A DNA stretch of 59,635 nt from contig NZ_NERU01000025.1 of assembly GCF_003063265.1 (NCBI RefSeq), positions 1 to 59,635 on the forward strand, read 5' to 3'. Positions within the stretch are counted from its first letter, which is position 1. The number at the start of each line of letters is the position of its first letter. This document shows positions 15,398 to 28,009 of this stretch, piece by piece. A program made the translations under genes and the position numbers. The notes below the pieces were generated by a model that saw nothing but the letters and a program-made list of their open reading frames with translations, was not told where the DNA came from and ran no database searches. Source of the DNA: Limnohabitans sp. WS1. Lineage in GTDB: Bacteria > Pseudomonadota > Gammaproteobacteria > Burkholderiales > Burkholderiaceae_C.

Positions 15398-16054
15398 TCA
15401 GGAGGCTTTGGCGTTGGTTTTGTTGCGCGCCACCAAACTGGCGATCAAGGCATCGATGCCGCCCGCGTTGATCTCTTTGGTGAACTGGGTTCTGTAGTTT
15501 TCAATCAACCAGACACCCAGAACGTTCAAGTCAAAAATCATCCAACCTGCACCTTGTCCAGGTGTTTTTTCAAGGCGGTAATCGAGCTGAATCGGATCAC
15601 CTTTGCCTCGCACCTCGGTGTTGACCACCAAATTTTTATCCTCTTGACCTGCTCGCAGAGGTTTGACGACCACAACCTGGTCGCTGACCTGACTGAGTGC
15701 ACCAGCGTAGGTGCGGACCAACAAGGTCTTGAACTCGGTCTGCAAACGGCCCTGTTGCTCTGGCGTGGCTTTTCGCCAAGCGGGGCCTGTGGCCAAAGAC
15801 GTCATCCGCCGAAAATTCACATGTGGCATGAGTTTGTCATCCACCAATTGCATGATTTTGGCAATATCACCGTTGCGCAGCGCCTTGTCTGCCTTGATCG
15901 TTTCCAAGGTGTCGTTGGTGATGCGCTTGACAAAGGCTTCGGGGGCCTCTTCAGAGGCCCAGGCAGCACCAAGACCCAAGCTCAAACAGGCAGCACCCAG
16001 TACGGTTAAGCCTTGGCGACGGTTCATGGACAAAGAAGTGAAATATTTTTGCAT
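15398..16054 (-). CDS. mlaC: Periplasmic phospholipid-binding protein MlaC
   Basis: A 218-residue protein with a signal peptide (MNRRQGLTVLGAACLSLGLG, cleavage near AWA-SEE). The MlaC domain follows: TLETIKADKALRNGD, MPHVNFRRMTSLATGPAW, and GWMIFDLNVLGVWLIENYR near the end. MlaC ferries phospholipids between the outer-membrane MlaA complex and the inner-membrane MlaFEDB complex. The ATG at 16054 gives a longer n-region; the MNRRQG methionine (16027) is an alternative start. Confidence 0.93.
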   Translation of the reverse strand: MQKYFTSLSMNRRQGLTVLGAACLSLGLGAAWASEEAPEAFVKRITNDTLETIKADKALRNGDIAKIMQLVDDKLMPHVNFRRMTSLATGPAWRKATPEQQGRLQTEFKTLLVRTYAGALSQVSDQVVVVKPLRAGQEDKNLVVNTEVRGKGDPIQLDYRLEKTPGQGAGWMIFDLNVLGVWLIENYRTQFTKEINAGGIDALIASLVARNKTNAKAS

Positions 16055-16107
16055 TGAATAACTATAGGGCCAGTCAGCCAGGGCCGTGTGAGCAACTGTA
16101 ACGGGGT

Positions 16108-16845
16108 TTATTTGGACGGTGGGTCAGATTCACCGTAATCGAAATCAGAAGGAGGATTGCCATCATGGATGTCATTGTTGCGCTTTTGCAAATAAGCATC
16201 GCGCACAAAGGTGTAGGGGTCCAAGGAGGCTGCCTTGATGACATCCACCGTCTGCAGCAAACTTGCACGCACATCCAATACACGGGCCGCAGTCAATGCG
16301 TTGCGCGTGGTCTCAGCGGTGAACGCCTGGGAAGGATTGGCTTGCATGTCCAGTGGGGTTGCCAGGCCGTCACGCAAAGTGGAAGGACCCAACAAAGGCA
16401 ACATCAGGTAAGGACCCGGCTTGACACCCCAATAACCCAAGGTTTGGCCAAAGTCTTCTTTTCTTTTTTCAAGGCCCATTTCGCTGGCCACATCCAGCAA
16501 ACCACCCAGACCCAAGAAGGTGTTGACATTGATGCGCATGAACGTTTCGGCGGTGGCTTGACCCTTCAACTGCATGGCGCTGTTGGCCATGGACCAGACA
16601 TCGCTCAAGTTGCCCAAGACATTGTGCACCCCTGTACGAACGAACGAGGGAATCACTGTGACATACGCTTGAGCCAGTGGTTTGATGGCCACGTTGTCCA
16701 CCACATCGTTGAACTTGTAAACGCTGCGGTTCATCGGCTCCCATGGATCTCGGGCATCCGCGTTTTGGACCGTTGCACAGCCTTGAAGTCCGAACAGCAC
16801 CAACACAAGCAAGGGCATGGCCCATCGTTTCATTGACATCATCAT
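16108..16845 (-). CDS. mlaA: Outer-membrane lipoprotein MlaA (VacJ)
   Basis: A 245-residue lipoprotein with lipobox LQGC (Cys 23). The MlaA signature follows: DPWEPMNRSVYKFNDVVD, NVLGNLSDVWSMANSAMQ, and GYWGVKPGPYLMLPLLGPST. MlaA removes mislocalised phospholipid from the outer leaflet. Here it lies inside the mla operon between mlaD and mlaC, an order usual in Burkholderiales but not in Escherichia coli, where it is remote. It overlaps mlaD by four bases. Confidence 0.95.
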   Translation of the reverse strand: MMMSMKRWAMPLLVLVLFGLQGCATVQNADARDPWEPMNRSVYKFNDVVDNVAIKPLAQAYVTVIPSFVRTGVHNVLGNLSDVWSMANSAMQLKGQATAETFMRINVNTFLGLGGLLDVASEMGLEKRKEDFGQTLGYWGVKPGPYLMLPLLGPSTLRDGLATPLDMQANPSQAFTAETTRNALTAARVLDVRASLLQTVDVIKAASLDPYTFVRDAYLQKRNNDIHDGNPPSDFDYGESDPPSK

Positions 16846-17321
16846 GGCTTTTGACTTTCGGCCTTGGGTTTTTCAGCCTGGTTGAACAAAAACTGACTGA
16901 TCAAGTTTTCCAGAATCACGGCTGACTGGGTTGATCCGATCTTGTCGCCTGCAACCAGGTTCTTTTCGTCAGCGCCCGGCGTCACGTCCAAATATTGTTC
17001 GCCGAGCAAGCCACTGGTCAGAATTTTCAAGGAACTGTCTTGAGGAAAAGCCAGCCCCGTCTGCAGGGCCAAGGTCACCTTGGCCTGAAAAGATTCACCG
17101 TCGAATTCAATTTTCTTGACACGGCCAACCACCACCCCAGCGCTTTTGACTGCCGCACCCGGTTTGAGTCCACCAATGTTGTCAAACTTGGCACTGACTT
17201 CGTAATCCTTGCTGAAACTCCAGGTCAGCAAATTGGCCGCTTTGAGGGCCAAAAAAAGCACAGCCACTGCGCCGAGCATCACAAACAACCCGACCCACAC
17301 ATCATTTTTTGAACGTTGCAT
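16842..17321 (-). CDS. mlaD: MCE-domain protein MlaD
   Basis: A 159-residue protein with one N-terminal membrane helix (DVWVGLFVMLGAVAVLFLAL) and a single MCE domain. MCE features are the NIGGLKPGAAVKSAGVVVGR segment and GLLGEQYLDVTPG. It forms the periplasmic hexameric ring of the MlaFEDB transporter. It is 10 bases from mlaE and overlaps mlaA. Confidence 0.95.
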   Translation of the reverse strand: MQRSKNDVWVGLFVMLGAVAVLFLALKAANLLTWSFSKDYEVSAKFDNIGGLKPGAAVKSAGVVVGRVKKIEFDGESFQAKVTLALQTGLAFPQDSSLKILTSGLLGEQYLDVTPGADEKNLVAGDKIGSTQSAVILENLISQFLFNQAEKPKAESQKP

Positions 17322-17331
17322 GCCGTCCTCC

Positions 17332-18114
17332 TCAAATGCTGAACATCATCGCGGTGAGGATGAAATCCAACCCCAACACCGACAAAGAAGAAACCACCAC
17401 ACTGCGCGTGGTGGCACTGGCCACACCCTCTGGGGTCGGCTTGGCCACATAGCCTTGCAGCAAAGCGATGAAGGTCACCGCCACACCAAACACCACGCTT
17501 TTGATGATGCCATTGCCCACGTCCTTGAACACATCGACGCCGCCTTGCATCTGGCTCCAGAACGACCCTGCATCGACACCGATGAGCAGCACGCCCACCA
17601 CGTAGCCCCCCAAAATGCCCACGGCGCTGAACACTGCGGCAAGCAAGGGCAACGCAATGACACCGCCCCAAAAGCGGGGGGCCAAGATGCGCTGGACCGG
17701 GTCCACCGCCATCATCTCCAAAGCGGTGAGTTGCTCACCCGCACGCATCAAGCCAATCTCGGCCGTGAGTGAGGCCCCAGCCCGTCCCGCATAAAGCAAA
17801 GCCGCCACCACCGGACCCAACTCGCGCACCAAGCTCAAGGCCACCAACAAACCCAAGGCCTCGGCTGAACCATAGCGTTGCAAGGTGTAGTAACCCTGCA
17901 AACCCAACACAAAGCCCACAAACAAGCCGGACACTGTGATGATGGCCAGCGAATAGTTGCCCAAAAAATGAACCTGGTCGCGCACCAAACCAAAACGCTT
18001 GAGGACAACTCCGGAGAGGCTCAGCAATTTGAAAAACAAACGAGCGGCAAAACCCCAATCGGCCAACATCTGGCGGGTGCTCGCGCCCAAGGCGGCCAAC
18101 AAAGACGTGATCAT
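17332..18114 (-). CDS. mlaE: ABC permease MlaE
   Basis: A 260-residue permease of the MlaE/YrbE family, inner-membrane core of the phospholipid transporter. Conserved features: GLFVGFVLGLQGYYTLQRYG, the amphipathic ELGPVVAALLYAGRAGASL, EIGLMRAGEQLTALEMM and PRFWGGVIALPLLAAV. Four-base overlap with mlaF. Confidence 0.96.
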   Translation of the reverse strand: MITSLLAALGASTRQMLADWGFAARLFFKLLSLSGVVLKRFGLVRDQVHFLGNYSLAIITVSGLFVGFVLGLQGYYTLQRYGSAEALGLLVALSLVRELGPVVAALLYAGRAGASLTAEIGLMRAGEQLTALEMMAVDPVQRILAPRFWGGVIALPLLAAVFSAVGILGGYVVGVLLIGVDAGSFWSQMQGGVDVFKDVGNGIIKSVVFGVAVTFIALLQGYVAKPTPEGVASATTRSVVVSSLSVLGLDFILTAMMFSI

Positions 18115-18926
18115 GAAGACCTCCGGTCATAGTCGCGAGCAGCCGATGGTGCAGGGTAATGAAAGGGCACGGGGCCATCACTCAAAGCGTGCACAAACTG
18201 GTAAATCAGGGGGTCGTTGCTGGCACGCAACTCAGCGGGTGTCCCTTGTGCAGCCACCCCACCGTTGGCCAAAATGACCACATGGTCGGCGATTTCAAAG
18301 GTCTCGGTCACATCGTGCGACACGACCACGCTGGTGATGCCCAGGCTGTCGTTGAGACGGCGAATCAGCCGCGCAGCCGTGCCCAGTGAAATGGGATCGA
18401 GGCCCGCAAAGGGCTCGTCGTACATGATCAAGTCCGGGTCCAGCGCGATGGCGCGGGCCAAGGCCACTCGGCGGCTCATGCCGCCTGAAATTTCGGAGGG
18501 TTTCAAGTCTCGTGCACCGCGCAAACCGACCGCATCGAGTTTCATCAGCACAATGTCACGGATCAGGTCTTCAGACAAATGCGTGTGTTCGCGCAAAGGA
18601 AATGCCACGTTGTCAAACACGCTCATGTCGGTGAACAGCGCACCGAACTGAAACAACATGCCCATTCGACGCCGTGCTGCATACAACTCGGCTTGACGCA
18701 TGGGGGTGATGTCCTTGCCGTCAAACAGCAGTTGACCTGCAGTGGCACGGATCTGGCCACCGATCAATCGCAACACCGTGGTCTTTCCACCTCCCGAAAC
18801 CCCCATCAAGGCCGTGACTTGTCCTCGTGGCACATTGAAGCTCAGGTTCTTCAAAATGACACGGTCGCCATACCCGAACGTCAGGTCGCGCAGTTCAACA
18901 AGGGGCTGTGATGTGGTGGTGTTCAT
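18111..18926 (-). CDS. mlaF: ABC ATPase MlaF
   Basis: A 271-residue ATPase energising MlaFEDB. Walker A is LMGVSGGGKTTVL, the signature is EISGGMSRRVALARAI, Walker B is LIMYDEPFAGLD, and the switch His is in VVVSHDVTE. The only ATG that keeps the first strand is at 18926; a TTG at 18935 is an alternative. No Shine-Dalgarno is visible because the terminator T-tract ends just before the ATG. It heads the mla operon. Confidence 0.95.
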   Translation of the reverse strand: MNTTTSQPLVELRDLTFGYGDRVILKNLSFNVPRGQVTALMGVSGGGKTTVLRLIGGQIRATAGQLLFDGKDITPMRQAELYAARRRMGMLFQFGALFTDMSVFDNVAFPLREHTHLSEDLIRDIVLMKLDAVGLRGARDLKPSEISGGMSRRVALARAIALDPDLIMYDEPFAGLDPISLGTAARLIRRLNDSLGITSVVVSHDVTETFEIADHVVILANGGVAAQGTPAELRASNDPLIYQFVHALSDGPVPFHYPAPSAARDYDRRSS

Positions 18927-18927
18927 G

Positions 18928-18955
18928 AAAAACAAAAGCCGGTCAGGGTCCGGCT
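18928..18955 (-). terminator. Rho-independent terminator downstream of gltD
   Basis: On the minus strand AGCCGG, a seven-base loop and CCGGCT are followed by TTTTGTTTTT. It would end the gltBD transcript. Its T-tract ends immediately before the mlaF start codon, leaving no room for a usual leader. Further upstream at 18973-18999 another imperfect hairpin (CCAAGGT/ACCTTGG) is present. Confidence 0.75.
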
Positions 18956-19032
18956 CTTGTGATGTTAGCGGCCCAAGGTCAACGGGATGTCAACCTTGGT
19001 TCTCTAGGGATTTTACCTAGAACCCGGTAGCC

Positions 19033-20514
19033 TTAGCGAGGCAAATCGCTTTTCCCCATCAGGAATTCGTCGACCGCGCGTGCGGCCTGACGGCCTTCGC
19101 GGATGGCCCACACCACCAGCGACTGACCCCGGCGCATGTCGCCTGCTGCAAACACCTTGTTCACGTTGGTGGCGTAGCCGCCTGTGAAGTCGGTGCTGGC
19201 CTTGGCGTTGCCACGGGCGTCCTTGTCGATGCCAAAGGCGTCGAGCACAGTGGCGACCGGGTTGGTGAAGCCCATGGCCAGCAAGACCATGTCGGCTTTG
19301 TATTCCTTCTCGGTGCCGGGCACTTCAACCATCTTGCCGTCTTTGAATTCGACATGCACCGTGGTCAATCCGGTGACTTTGCCTTTTTCGCCAGTGAACG
19401 CTTTGGTGGAGATGGCGAATTCACGCTTGAGCAAGCCTTTTTCGGCGCTCTCGTCATGGCTGGAGCTGGTGCGCAGCTTCATGGGCCAGTAGGGCCAGAC
19501 CATCGCTTTGTTTTCTTTTTCGGGTGGCTCGGGCATCACCTCGAACTGGGTGACGCTCACGGCACCGTGGCGTGTGCTGGTGCCCACACAGTCGCTGCCG
19601 GTGTCGCCGCCGCCGATCACGATGACGTTTTTGCCGTCAGCACGCAGTTGGCCTTTGAGCTTGTCGCCTGCGTTGACCTTGTTTTGCTGGGGCAGGAATT
19701 CCATCGCAAAGTGGATGCCGTCCAGTTCGCGGCCGGGCACGGGCAGGTCACGCGACTGCTCGGAGCCGCCTGTGAGCAGCACTGCGTCAAAGTCCTTCTT
19801 GAGCTGTTCAGCCGAGATGGTTTCTTTGGCCCAGTTGGTGACCTTGGAGTCCTTTGGCCATTCCCCCACCAGCACGCTGGTGCGGATCTTCACGCCTTCG
19901 GCTTCAAGCTGCTGGACGCGGCGGTCGATGTGCGTCTTTTCCATCTTGAAGTCAGGGATGCCGTAGCGCAGCAAACCACCCACGCGGTCGTTCTTCTCGA
20001 ACAAGGTCACGTCGTGGCCAGCGCGTGCCAGCTGCTGGGCAGCGGCCAAGCCAGCGGGGCCTGCGCCAATGATGGCCACGGTTTTGCCGGTCTTGACCTT
20101 GGCAGGGCGGGGCGTGACCCAGCCTTCGGCCCAGGCGCGGTCGATGATGGCGTGCTCGATGGACTTGATGCCCACGGCGTCGTCGTTGAAGTTGACCACG
20201 CAAGCTGCTTCGCAAGGTGCGGGGCAGATGCGGCCAGTGAACTCGGGGAAGTTGTTGGTGCTGTGCAGCACCTCGATCGCGTTCTTCCAATCGCCCTGGT
20301 ACACCAAGTCGTTGAAGTCCGGAATGATGTTGTTGACCGGGCAGCCGTTGTTGCAAAACGGCGTGCCGCAATCCATGCAGCGTGCGGCCTGGGTTTTGGA
20401 CTGCTCGGGTGTCAAGCCGATCACGAACTCGCCGTAGTTCTTCAAGCGCTCGGTGACGGGCTTGTAACCCTCTTCGATGCGCTCAAATTCCATGAAACCT
20501 GTGATTTTTCCCAT
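19033..20514 (-). CDS. gltD: Glutamate synthase, small subunit
   Basis: GltD is the NADPH-oxidising FAD subunit of GOGAT, passing electrons to GltB. The 493-residue protein has N-terminal cysteine clusters for 4Fe-4S centres (RCMDCGTPFCNNGCPVNN and GRICPAPCEAACV), an FAD loop AIIGAGPAGLAAAQQLA and an NADPH loop VIVIGGGDTGSDC. The C-terminal AAGDMRRGQSLVVWAIREGR completes the FAD site. It lies 29 bases downstream of gltB. Confidence 0.97.
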   Translation of the reverse strand: MGKITGFMEFERIEEGYKPVTERLKNYGEFVIGLTPEQSKTQAARCMDCGTPFCNNGCPVNNIIPDFNDLVYQGDWKNAIEVLHSTNNFPEFTGRICPAPCEAACVVNFNDDAVGIKSIEHAIIDRAWAEGWVTPRPAKVKTGKTVAIIGAGPAGLAAAQQLARAGHDVTLFEKNDRVGGLLRYGIPDFKMEKTHIDRRVQQLEAEGVKIRTSVLVGEWPKDSKVTNWAKETISAEQLKKDFDAVLLTGGSEQSRDLPVPGRELDGIHFAMEFLPQQNKVNAGDKLKGQLRADGKNVIVIGGGDTGSDCVGTSTRHGAVSVTQFEVMPEPPEKENKAMVWPYWPMKLRTSSSHDESAEKGLLKREFAISTKAFTGEKGKVTGLTTVHVEFKDGKMVEVPGTEKEYKADMVLLAMGFTNPVATVLDAFGIDKDARGNAKASTDFTGGYATNVNKVFAAGDMRRGQSLVVWAIREGRQAARAVDEFLMGKSDLPR

Positions 20515-20543
20515 GATGTTTCCTTAACTTTTTGACGTGGGGC

Positions 20544-25244
<4,701 letters not shown>

Positions 25245-25310
25245 GGGCGCTCCTAAGGGTTTTCACGCAGACCGAAGAGTGTAGTGCACTGCAGCATCCA
25301 TGCCAAACTT

Positions 25311-26125
25311 TTTAATTGGGGTCAGATCCCAATTAATTTGGCTTTTGGTTTGGCCTTGATTTAATTGGGGACAGATTCAATCGAGGGTCTTTTTGGCAGG
25401 TCGACCCGCCTTGCCCGGCACCAAGCGACGCTGGGTGTTTTGCTGCAAACCACTCACAAAATGGGCCGATCCCAGCGCCCAGCCCGACAAGGCGCTTTGC
25501 GTGAGTTGGTCCTTTTCCCGCTGCGCCAGGCCCGTCTGCACCAACTCCGCATAAGCCGCCTCACGGGCAAAAGGGGTGTTGCCCAAGCCCCAAAACAGGG
25601 CGTGCGGCGTCACCAACTTGTCGCTCAACTGACCAATACAGTGCCTGTGGCTGGACCATTTGTAGTCGGCAGCTTGCCCCACCATGCCCGCCCGCACCGG
25701 GTTCAAGTCGATGTAGACCATGCAGGCCAAAAGATAGCGCTCGCTTTCAATCAGGTTGCTGCGGTATCGCCCTTCCCACAGCGTGCCGGTGCGCTGGTGT
25801 CGCAAATTGAAGTAGCGCACATAGGCCCGCCCCACCGCCTGCATCATCTGCGGCAGGCCCTCGTCGGTTTCTGGGGTGAGCAGCAAATGGAAGTGGTTGT
25901 CCATGATCACATAGGCATGAATGGCCACCTTGAAAGTTTGCGCATGCTCTTGCCACAGCGCCAGCAAACGCTCGCGGTCCGCATCGTCGCGCACGATGGC
26001 CTGACGGTCATTGCCGCGCTGAATAACGTGGTGGGGATAGCCTGCAACGGTCAGGCGGGGTTGGCGGGCCATGGGAACTCCCTGTTTGAGACCCGAAGTT
26101 TAATTGGGATCTGACCCCAATTAAA
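25311..26125. mobile_element. RAYT transposase unit bounded by perfect 26-bp inverted repeats
   Basis: 25311-25336 and 26100-26125 are exact reverse complements. Each is itself palindromic: TTAATTGGG and CCCAATTAA around GTCAGAT. A third partial copy (TTTAATTGGGGACAGATT) lies at 25360, just past the transposase stop. The unit separates gltB from the protease-like gene. This is the layout of a REP-associated transposase flanked by inverted REP sequences. Confidence 0.8.
25377..26072 (-). CDS. REP-associated tyrosine transposase (RAYT, IS200-like Y1 fold)
   Basis: A 231-residue transposase. The N-terminal RLTVAGYPHHVIQRGNDRQ, the HUH pair in VIMDNHFHLLLTP, and YVRYFNLRHQRTGTLWEGRYRS are diagnostic of the TnpA_REP family. 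YLLACMVYIDLNPVRAGMV contains the likely catalytic tyrosine. RAYTs nick single-stranded DNA at REP hairpins and are often domesticated. The gene is intact, and its ends carry the AATTGGGG palindromes rather than the GTCGG-type REPs found elsewhere in this window. Confidence 0.93.
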   Translation of the reverse strand: MARQPRLTVAGYPHHVIQRGNDRQAIVRDDADRERLLALWQEHAQTFKVAIHAYVIMDNHFHLLLTPETDEGLPQMMQAVGRAYVRYFNLRHQRTGTLWEGRYRSNLIESERYLLACMVYIDLNPVRAGMVGQAADYKWSSHRHCIGQLSDKLVTPHALFWGLGNTPFAREAAYAELVQTGLAQREKDQLTQSALSGWALGSAHFVSGLQQNTQRRLVPGKAGRPAKKTLD

Positions 26126-26195
26126 GTGAATATCAAATAACTCATTTTTAATGCAAAAATACTCGCCAGTTTGTCCACTGTTGTGCAAGGTCCTG

Positions 26196-27740
26196 ATGAG
26201 CCGTGTTTTCAAAGCATTGACTGTGTGCCTGTCGCTTTGGCTGTCCGCCAACTCACAGGCCATGACACTGGAACGGGTGGGCCATGACCTTTTTGCCACG
26301 GGCCCCACCGTTGATCAGGACTTTTTACAGTTCAAGGAGGCCTTGGCCCAAGGCGGCATTGAGCGGCTGATTTTGGTCAACGGGCCTGGGGGTGACCTCT
26401 GGACGGGCATGCAAGTGGCGCGCATGGTCCGTGACGCCAAGATCATCACCGTGGCTTCGGGGGCCTGCATGTCGGCATGCTCGTTGATTTTCATGGCCGG
26501 GCAAGCACGCGTCTTTGGCACGGGAAGCTTGCCAAGGGGAACCGTGGTCGGCATTCACGGCGCGCACGACCGGGACTCCAAACGCGTCAATCCCAGTTTG
26601 ATGCCCCAGATGTACGCCTGGTACAAACTGCAAATGGGTGACAAATTTGATGCCCAGGTCATCAACCAAGCCCTGTACGACATCCAGGAGGCCTCTGGAT
26701 TTTTAAGGGTTCGCGAACTCCAACGCACGCAAGAAAAAGACAGAACGCCGTGGTTCTGCCCCACCGGTCAAACGCCTTTCGATCAATGCCAACAACATAC
26801 TGGCAAAGACGCCTTGAGTCTGGGCGTGGTGACCCAAACCGAGACCGTGCCGCTGCAATTGCCCGCCAGCATGAAAGTACAGATGGGCTTTTTTGGTAAA
26901 TCACTGGGCGAGCCCATGGTGGACATGCATGACCGCGCCGGAGCACTGATTGAGGGACTGTGCAAAGGCCAATTGCTGTGCAAGACCATTGGACAACGCA
27001 CTTTCAACAACTACCTGAGCGCCAATCACAACAAAGCCATGGCGATTGGCTGGGGCAAAACGGGGTATGGCGTGCGCTGGGACGTGGATGACCCCGGGCA
27101 GGCCATGTTGCGAGCGCTTTACAACTGCAACCACGCCAAAAACAACCCCAAACTCTGCCGCCTGGTGTCCGTCAACGAGCACGAGGTGCTGCCGCTCTAC
27201 GACGAGGCAAGCACCCAAGCCGCTGCCATGTTGGGCCAGTTGCCAACACCATCGCCCGAACACCTCCAGGCAGAGCGCGATGAACCGGGTGCACGCACCC
27301 CGTCCAAATTGCGTTGGGGACAGGCGCTCACGGGCATGACCCCCAAAGCACTGGATGGCATTCAACGCTGGGATACCGGCACATTGGCCCAAGCCCTTGG
27401 GCAAGCCGAACGCCCTGTGTTGATTGATGCAGCCAGCTTTGGCCAGGTGATTCCCGGAGCACTCAGCTTCATCAACAGCGGCCTGGCTTTCGAAGACGAC
27501 AAGTTGGAGCAGCCCTATGCCGAGCGCTTTGCCCAAATGCTGCGGGCAGCAGCTCCCGACCTGAACAAACCGGTGGTTTTTTACTGCAGCCACTCGGAAA
27601 GCTGGTTGTCGGTGAATGCAGCCATGCGTGCGCGCCAACTGGGCTACACCCAGGTCATTTGGTACCGAGGGGGCTTCAAGGCATGGACCCAAGCGGGCTT
27701 GCCCACCGTCGGGCGGGTGCCTGTGGCGGTGTTGTATTGA
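26196..27740 (+). CDS. Secreted ClpP-like domain fused to a C-terminal rhodanese domain
   Basis: A 514-residue exported protein. The signal peptide is residues 1-22 (MSRVFKALTVCLSLWLSANS); the ATG at 26196 follows AAGGTCCTG, while an upstream ATG at 26151 has no ribosome site. Residues about 55-130 resemble the periplasmic ClpP/crotonase-fold COG3904 family: VNGPGGDLWTGMQVARMV, SGACMSACSLIFMAGQARVF and GIHGAH. Residues about 400-505 form a rhodanese-like domain with active loop CSHSESW (C464), then YTQVIWYRGGFKAWTQAGLP. This resembles the PQQ-associated CxxCW family but lacks the second Cys. Function unknown; probably a periplasmic thiol or sulfur role. Confidence 0.65.
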   Translation: MSRVFKALTVCLSLWLSANSQAMTLERVGHDLFATGPTVDQDFLQFKEALAQGGIERLILVNGPGGDLWTGMQVARMVRDAKIITVASGACMSACSLIFMAGQARVFGTGSLPRGTVVGIHGAHDRDSKRVNPSLMPQMYAWYKLQMGDKFDAQVINQALYDIQEASGFLRVRELQRTQEKDRTPWFCPTGQTPFDQCQQHTGKDALSLGVVTQTETVPLQLPASMKVQMGFFGKSLGEPMVDMHDRAGALIEGLCKGQLLCKTIGQRTFNNYLSANHNKAMAIGWGKTGYGVRWDVDDPGQAMLRALYNCNHAKNNPKLCRLVSVNEHEVLPLYDEASTQAAAMLGQLPTPSPEHLQAERDEPGARTPSKLRWGQALTGMTPKALDGIQRWDTGTLAQALGQAERPVLIDAASFGQVIPGALSFINSGLAFEDDKLEQPYAERFAQMLRAAAPDLNKPVVFYCSHSESWLSVNAAMRARQLGYTQVIWYRGGFKAWTQAGLPTVGRVPVAVLY

Positions 27741-27916
27741 GCACAAACGCTGATCATCAGCGGGATGGTGCCTGACCATTTCCAGGCTTTTTTGTCCCGT
27801 CAGAGCGTCTGCGGGCGGAGCGCTCAACCGTCCCGTTTGAGCTTCCTTGTTTTCAACCCATCACCCCAAACACAAACCAACCGACAGTGCAAATTTGTGA
27901 TTCATTTGTAAAAATT

Positions 27917-27963
27917 TGATAAATTTAATAATTCGTTATAGAATATTTTTTGACAACGAATTA
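27917..27963 (+). promoter_or_regulatory. Sigma70 promoter overlapped by an 8-bp inverted repeat
   Basis: TTGATA (27917-27922), a 17-base spacer and TAGAAT (27940-27945) form a strong -35/-10 pair in an AT-rich stretch ahead of the lipoprotein gene. AATTCGTT (27931-27938) and AACGAATT (27956-27963) are exact complements bracketing the -10 and the probable start site, a plausible operator or leader hairpin. Confidence 0.6.
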
Positions 27964-28009
27964 GTACAATTTTTCGAAAAAGCAACAAACCATTTCACAA
28001 GGGGTTTTC

